Source of the DNA: Ardenticatenaceae bacterium
GTDB taxonomy: Bacteria > Chloroflexota > Anaerolineae > Promineifilales > Promineifilaceae
Direction: 5' to 3'
DNA: 16,630 nt
Assembly: GCA_020634435.1 (NCBI GenBank)
Contig: JACKBS010000034.1
Span: forward strand, 1 to 16,630
Positions 13,601 through 16,630 of this stretch are shown here, in pieces. The translations under genes were made by a program, and so were the position numbers. Positions within the stretch are counted from its first letter, which is position 1; each line of letters begins with the position of its first letter. The notes below the pieces were generated by a model that saw nothing but the letters and a program-made list of their open reading frames with translations, made no database searches and was not told where the DNA came from.

Positions 13601-15909
13601 TCCTGATCAGGTATGATCATATGCTCATCAACTAAATACTGCAGGTGATCGCGCAAATTTTCACCCTTTGTGTCAACCAGGTCTGTTAGTAAGTCTGCCG
13701 GCACGTGCCCGCCGAAAGCATGGGCGGTACAGATGACCCGCAATAAATCTATGCGGATCGGAGAAAGCTGGGCAGCATGGTCAATCTGCTGGCGCAGTAC
13801 CTCTTCTATACGCCTGCCTTGGGTGAGAATGTGAGTGTATTCCATGAAAAGAGCCACCTCATCCGTCTTGCTGGCTTCGTAAGCTTCTTGCCAATCAGGA
13901 TAATCTGAGTGGAGTTGTCTCATATCTTGAAGCTTTTTATGAGTTCGTCGAGCAGTATCTGCGGAAAGGGTTGGATATACATATTCGACATTAATCCCAG
14001 CGGCGAGAAAGTCATGCCACTCGTCTTCTCGTGTGGTGGCAATGATATAAATGTTATCCAGTTCGAGAATAGGTTGCACAAGCTTCTGCCACCCACGCTT
14101 TTCGGGACGTGAAATATCATCGATCAGCAACAAAACAGGCATACTAGCTGAAGGGAGCAAAGATTTAATGTAACGCTCGCAGGCAGTAGCTACCGCCTCA
14201 GAATCCTCATCTAAATGACGTAATCGGTAAATGGAGAAGGCTTGTCGATTTTCATAAGCGAAACGGTACATCAGCGTAGTTTTCCCAGTACCCGAGGGAG
14301 ATCGTAAGATACAAAATTTACGCTGTACTAATTTGGCCACTAATTCATCCATTAGCTCTGGACGATAAATATCCTGATCGGTCAGGATATGACTCATATT
14401 TGCAGAGACACCAAGATAGTAATTAGGGTCCGGCTGTGCTGACTGAATTCCAGCTGCGCTGAAGGTAATAAGCTCCAGATTACCCTGGTGCAAGGGGCGG
14501 GCTAGGGCATCCACATCCACCGTAGCCACCACTTCGTGCAAAACACGCTCTAGTTCAGTCCTAGAAAGGGCTTTACTATCGTCGCCTTTTTTATCTGCTT
14601 CGGCCAGGACATGAATTTTATGGAATAAAGCTTCGTAATAGCGAGCCGCTACCGCTTTCGGGCTTCCTGTGAAAGCAGCCAGCCTTTCGATAATTTCGTC
14701 ATCGAGGTTTCTGGCTTTGACTGCGAAGTGGATACGCTTCAAAAAAGGAGCAATCTCGAAACCCTCATGGGAAGTGATTTCATGCTCTAACTGATCCAGA
14801 ACATCCTTGCGAATAGAATGGTCTTGATCGAAAGCCCAGAGGTTTGAGTAATCTAAAATGCCGGTAAGGGTTGTCTGCTCACCAAAATGATAGTCCGTGA
14901 TGAAAAGAAAATTGGCTGTTGGGTCTTCACAATGGACTTCGGCAAAACTGTTCAAAACAGCCTTTAACTGGCTCACAGACCAGGCTGGCTGTCCTTCATT
15001 CCGGCTTTTGGCCTGTGCGTACATTCGTGCTGGTAAAACCGTGGGTGAAGTTAGAATTGTTTGTTCATTATAATAAACGTCAAAGTCTTCTATACCTTCC
15101 ACTTCAATACGAATGATGCCGTCTTTACCTTCCAGCATGTCCAGCATGTATAAGATGGCGGTTCTAACGCCGTATCCAGCGCCTCGATACATGTATGTGC
15201 CATGAACCCGTTCAGCCCATATTTGTTGCAATCTTTGTTGTTGTTCATCTCCAACGACTTGGGCAAGCTTGGCCGGTACAAGCAAAGAATCGAGCTCGTC
15301 CTCGTTTGAGTCCTCTAATGCTTCTAAGAGCTTTCTTGGCTGTGCGAGCAGTGAGGATATACTGTCTGAGGTCGCGGAGAGATCGATGTGTGTGCGCGGC
15401 AGGAGATTCTCAATGAGTGCATAGGTGGCTGTTTCCGGATTATCTTCATAACTTCGAACTGCTTGAAAAAAAAGACGCTCAATAATCGGCTGGGGAAGCT
15501 GGTGAATGAAGCGATGATTTTCAGGCATTTGGAAGATCGAAACAAGATTGACTTCCAGATCAACTCCATCTACATCAAAAGACTCCAGAATAGCTCTCTT
15601 CAATCTTGAGACATTGCCACCTACATGTAAATCAGTCAGGTAAGAATAATACAATGAGCGTGCAGCTTCAAGGCGCTCTGTCTTTACGTAGAGGCTGGCT
15701 AACTTACGCCAGAGTGCTCGGTGCTGGCCCTTCTTTTTGGGAGAACAATGAGTATCCAAAACATCTACGGCCATTTCGTAGGCGCGTGTAGCCTGAGGAA
15801 AATTTCCAGCCCTTTCCGCACGTTTACCCTCTTTGATGAGGTGGTTAAGTTGCGCGGATGGCGAAGTGCTGCTTGATTTTGTTTGTTGCGGTCGTTTTCT
15901 CGCGACCAT
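10684..15909 (-). CDS. Giant STAND-like NTPase with putative Cap4/DUF4297-like nuclease domain, 1741 aa (Avs-like)
   Basis: Residues about 20-95 form TPR-like helices (EGKRAERAGNFPQATRAYE). Residues about 230-390 look like a PD-(D/E)XK nuclease: a GYGVRTAILYMLDML helix, then RIEVEGIEDFDVYY (E269, D275, D277) and AQAKSR (Q299, K301), then LFITDYHF. This E-D-QxK layout is that of Cap4/DUF4297 nucleases. Residues about 495-780 are a P-loop NTPase: SPSGTGKTTL (537-546), VLLLIDDIS (592-600) and IIATTRED (622-629), followed by a winged-helix-like part. The last 950 residues are long, probably helical and unassigned, a plausible sensor. Nuclease-STAND-repeat order is that of Avs antiphage proteins, which recognise phage proteins and then cut DNA. 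The extra N-terminal TPR region before the nuclease is unusual. It is transcribed from its own promoter and stands alone. The nuclease call is by motif only; the NTPase call is firm. Confidence 0.8.
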   Translation of the reverse strand: MVARKRPQQTKSSSTSPSAQLNHLIKEGKRAERAGNFPQATRAYEMAVDVLDTHCSPKKKGQHRALWRKLASLYVKTERLEAARSLYYSYLTDLHVGGNVSRLKRAILESFDVDGVDLEVNLVSIFQMPENHRFIHQLPQPIIERLFFQAVRSYEDNPETATYALIENLLPRTHIDLSATSDSISSLLAQPRKLLEALEDSNEDELDSLLVPAKLAQVVGDEQQQRLQQIWAERVHGTYMYRGAGYGVRTAILYMLDMLEGKDGIIRIEVEGIEDFDVYYNEQTILTSPTVLPARMYAQAKSRNEGQPAWSVSQLKAVLNSFAEVHCEDPTANFLFITDYHFGEQTTLTGILDYSNLWAFDQDHSIRKDVLDQLEHEITSHEGFEIAPFLKRIHFAVKARNLDDEIIERLAAFTGSPKAVAARYYEALFHKIHVLAEADKKGDDSKALSRTELERVLHEVVATVDVDALARPLHQGNLELITFSAAGIQSAQPDPNYYLGVSANMSHILTDQDIYRPELMDELVAKLVQRKFCILRSPSGTGKTTLMYRFAYENRQAFSIYRLRHLDEDSEAVATACERYIKSLLPSASMPVLLLIDDISRPEKRGWQKLVQPILELDNIYIIATTREDEWHDFLAAGINVEYVYPTLSADTARRTHKKLQDMRQLHSDYPDWQEAYEASKTDEVALFMEYTHILTQGRRIEEVLRQQIDHAAQLSPIRIDLLRVICTAHAFGGHVPADLLTDLVDTKGENLRDHLQYLVDEHMIIPDQENYIGLHELRSRFLLDLSHQYPPPTLTATFKNLIAHLPLSELAPIIEGVCRNFPEKARVIMDVLASRLNQEESLVEIAEIIRRLYIASEWHHAHKIKTHLDEFEVYTSEVNAFAAVLAPAFHKGDSFFNGLEKLIRENTLQAFQTATGRADSERFERQLASCMDVPGLAARVDKENNLASLVYFFNWMREVSPPLTMDVIETAALPHITELLHNETLGQQFASLLFHIWLNAPDYYEQLILQLGGRGVVTDKLKSMYPLIARIDWGRSDEEGEYVHLHFFAEEALPELEDKAKDVHEKAVFLAEIARRTFPTVSRVKITGRFNNGREYKAGMYDPATKNMPTDNFATSEDVEKNRIWLKAISNLYTNKTWYVYLQQQDTLRAQCISCLNMVVTLLNTVRKPGYSLPESQKQLTRQIYLIASMLDRASKMLLFPPDPEVSFLPSQEVQELYIDPIQLLHEHLLQGEYYLTSRTGGGLDQHFRNYIGVIERFVNFLGEYILKPNTRHLRLLKVNAATAKQNLEKFHQERVKIKLREHEHHELLPIEQRLITLLQQATQYIFDDDYRDSWEAAERAQQKIHLLASQLEKQLPRNNDEDITLIIALNSDLACTFPSLDVFSQLQESLLQWKGDQAQAYINELQSLSLLGCFAALAHQQYEDSWEAQLDRITVDLLARDVHVQFGPVLRPEDALDGAWGTLPILFQVSDLMDIDTKSAAIFEQIFGNTFNERQAFALIITDGQQIISPVIWTFGYWDRPKWDLACRLGSQEDFLKLCAIRTDLLEQYSKHLDVSVAKEPEYVQALLDVYNTTVDISLELAQLRYEVSIGRKGIEDVEKALKPDTEATSPEEKGNATRFEAQIEYLWEFQPASEFEAFHIDIINFFDDLFTQVRHEIELLKQMATGKADDGGEVLADQALESVVKLVENISSSRKEDEIQERLSRENEFDYEAMDVPDKFGLIYFIAKNYAHFSRTDY

Positions 15910-15915
15910 AATTTA

Positions 15916-15966
15916 CCTTCTTAAGTATTGTTGTACTACCCCGCACTGCTCATCTGTTCTAGTATA
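15916..15966 (-). promoter_or_regulatory. Extended -10 promoter and ribosome site of the giant NTPase gene
   Basis: On the minus strand TGGTATACT (TATACT at 15961-15966) is an extended -10 element; no good -35 lies 16-18 bases upstream, as is common with extended -10 promoters. AAGAAGG (15916-15922) sits six bases before the ATG at 15907-15909 and supports that start. The rest of the gap, 15,967-16,152, holds only a small AT-rich dyad (CCCT/AGGG near 16,100) and a poly-A run after the next gene; I see no gene or clear terminator. Confidence 0.55.
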
Positions 15967-16152
15967 CCATAAGCCCACGGCCACAGCCTGCACCACGTTC
16001 AGTCCTAATGATGTGGATAATTTACTTAACCAGCACGAGCTTCGCATATCCAGCACAAGATCATACCCCCAGATGCAAACAATAATACAGAATTTATCCC
16101 TAAAAAGGGCACAACGTTTTTCCACCTGATCAAACAAAAAAAGCCTCCAGCA

Positions 16153-16630
16153 TCACCCACCCCCCATCTGCTGCCACACCTCAAAACGGCCGTTCCCTGT
16201 CCGATGCCGCTTCCAATATAACTCTCGCTCAGCGTCACGGCCGTATGCCTTCGCCGCCAACTTGCCATTCGGGTAATAAAGCTTCTCTGGCTGACGCGTC
16301 TCGCTCGTTCCCCCAACGTTCCCCGGCATCCCTTTCATAACCAGGTCTTTGAGTTTCCGATTGATCCGCTTTTGCCGGCCCCGTGGACGGTGCCGGTGCT
16401 GCCCGCTGTAACTGTTGGGCAGCTGCCAGGCCAGATAAGTTTTTCCCTTCCTGCCTTGCTGGCCGCGATAATCCTTTAGTTCAAATAATGCCTGTCCTTT
16501 GGCCCAGGCACGTTTTTCTTGATTCTCCTTTGTTGATAAATCACCGACGGCAAAGTTGGCTTGCACGTCAACGCCAATCCGTTCTTCGTAGTTGCGCTGG
16601 CTGGACCGCCCCACCCCACTCAGCTGCTCC
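16153..16630 (-). CDS. Basic protein of unknown family, probably DNA-binding, N-terminus cut by the right edge
   Basis: The frame stays open to the window edge (…EQLSGVGRSSQRNYEERIGV), so the true start is probably outside, and a GTG at 16612-16614 is unlikely to be the start. About 158 residues are visible. The first 20 read like the turn and recognition helix of a helix-turn-helix (SGVGRSSQRNYE). The middle and end are rich in Arg, Lys and Gln, with AWQLPNSYSG, RPRGRQKRINRKL and YYPNGKLAAKAYGRDAE. I do not recognise the family; a replication, partition or regulatory protein of a mobile element is a guess from its basic nature. Its GC-rich DNA matches the integrase end and differs from the cargo, so it may mark the other flank of the island. 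Confidence 0.6.
   Translation of the reverse strand, partial: EQLSGVGRSSQRNYEERIGVDVQANFAVGDLSTKENQEKRAWAKGQALFELKDYRGQQGRKGKTYLAWQLPNSYSGQHRHRPRGRQKRINRKLKDLVMKGMPGNVGGTSETRQPEKLYYPNGKLAAKAYGRDAERELYWKRHRTGNGRFEVWQQMGGG

Noticed and set aside
16134..16152. Rho-independent terminator after the right-end gene
   Set aside because: On the minus strand there is a T-run after GGAGGC, but no matching upstream arm makes a stable stem.

Overview
The window looks like a mosaic accessory region (genomic island) of a bacterium. Its two ends are GC-rich (sampled lines near both edges are about two thirds G+C). The roughly 10 kb from 600 to 10,680 is clearly AT-richer, and the large gene at 10,684-15,909 lies in between. 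I cannot name the host from the sequence alone. The integrase type, very long STAND NTPases and gene mixture would suit a large-genome environmental bacterium such as a filamentous member of Chloroflexota; this is a weak inference.

Left end (1-1073): a tyrosine recombinase runs off the left edge on the minus strand. It has a textbook promoter that should give a leaderless mRNA. Behind it is a non-coding block with a 235-bp element bounded by 32-bp imperfect inverted repeats and holding three further copies of the same motif plus a perfect hairpin. I regard this block as the most unusual non-coding signal in the window; a recombinase-related (attachment or arm-site) role is plausible.

Cargo (1074-10,544): a lone plus-strand sulfotransferase comes first. 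On the minus strand there is then a candidate two-gene conflict/defence module: a 1041-aa protein fusing a calcineurin-like metallophosphoesterase, an NB-ARC STAND NTPase and a TPR-like tail, followed by a small three-helix membrane protein. Upstream of it, on the same strand and tightly packed, is a metabolic operon in the order of transcription: an APH-fold kinase, a small P-loop kinase, a radical SAM/SPASM-like enzyme, an archaeal-type S-adenosylmethionine synthetase and a family 2 glycosyltransferase. This set looks like a pathway with its own SAM supply; its product is unknown.

Right end (10,684-16,630): a 1741-aa NTPase with an N-terminal helical region, a putative PD-(D/E)XK nuclease domain resembling the Cap4/DUF4297 type, a STAND-like P-loop core and a very long C-terminal part. 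This arrangement recalls Avs-type antiphage proteins. It has its own extended -10 promoter and Shine-Dalgarno. The last gene, cut by the right edge, encodes a basic, probably DNA-binding protein of unknown family.

Taken together, two unrelated STAND-type proteins, each carrying a putative enzymatic effector domain, flank a small SAM-centred biosynthetic operon in an integrase-associated island.
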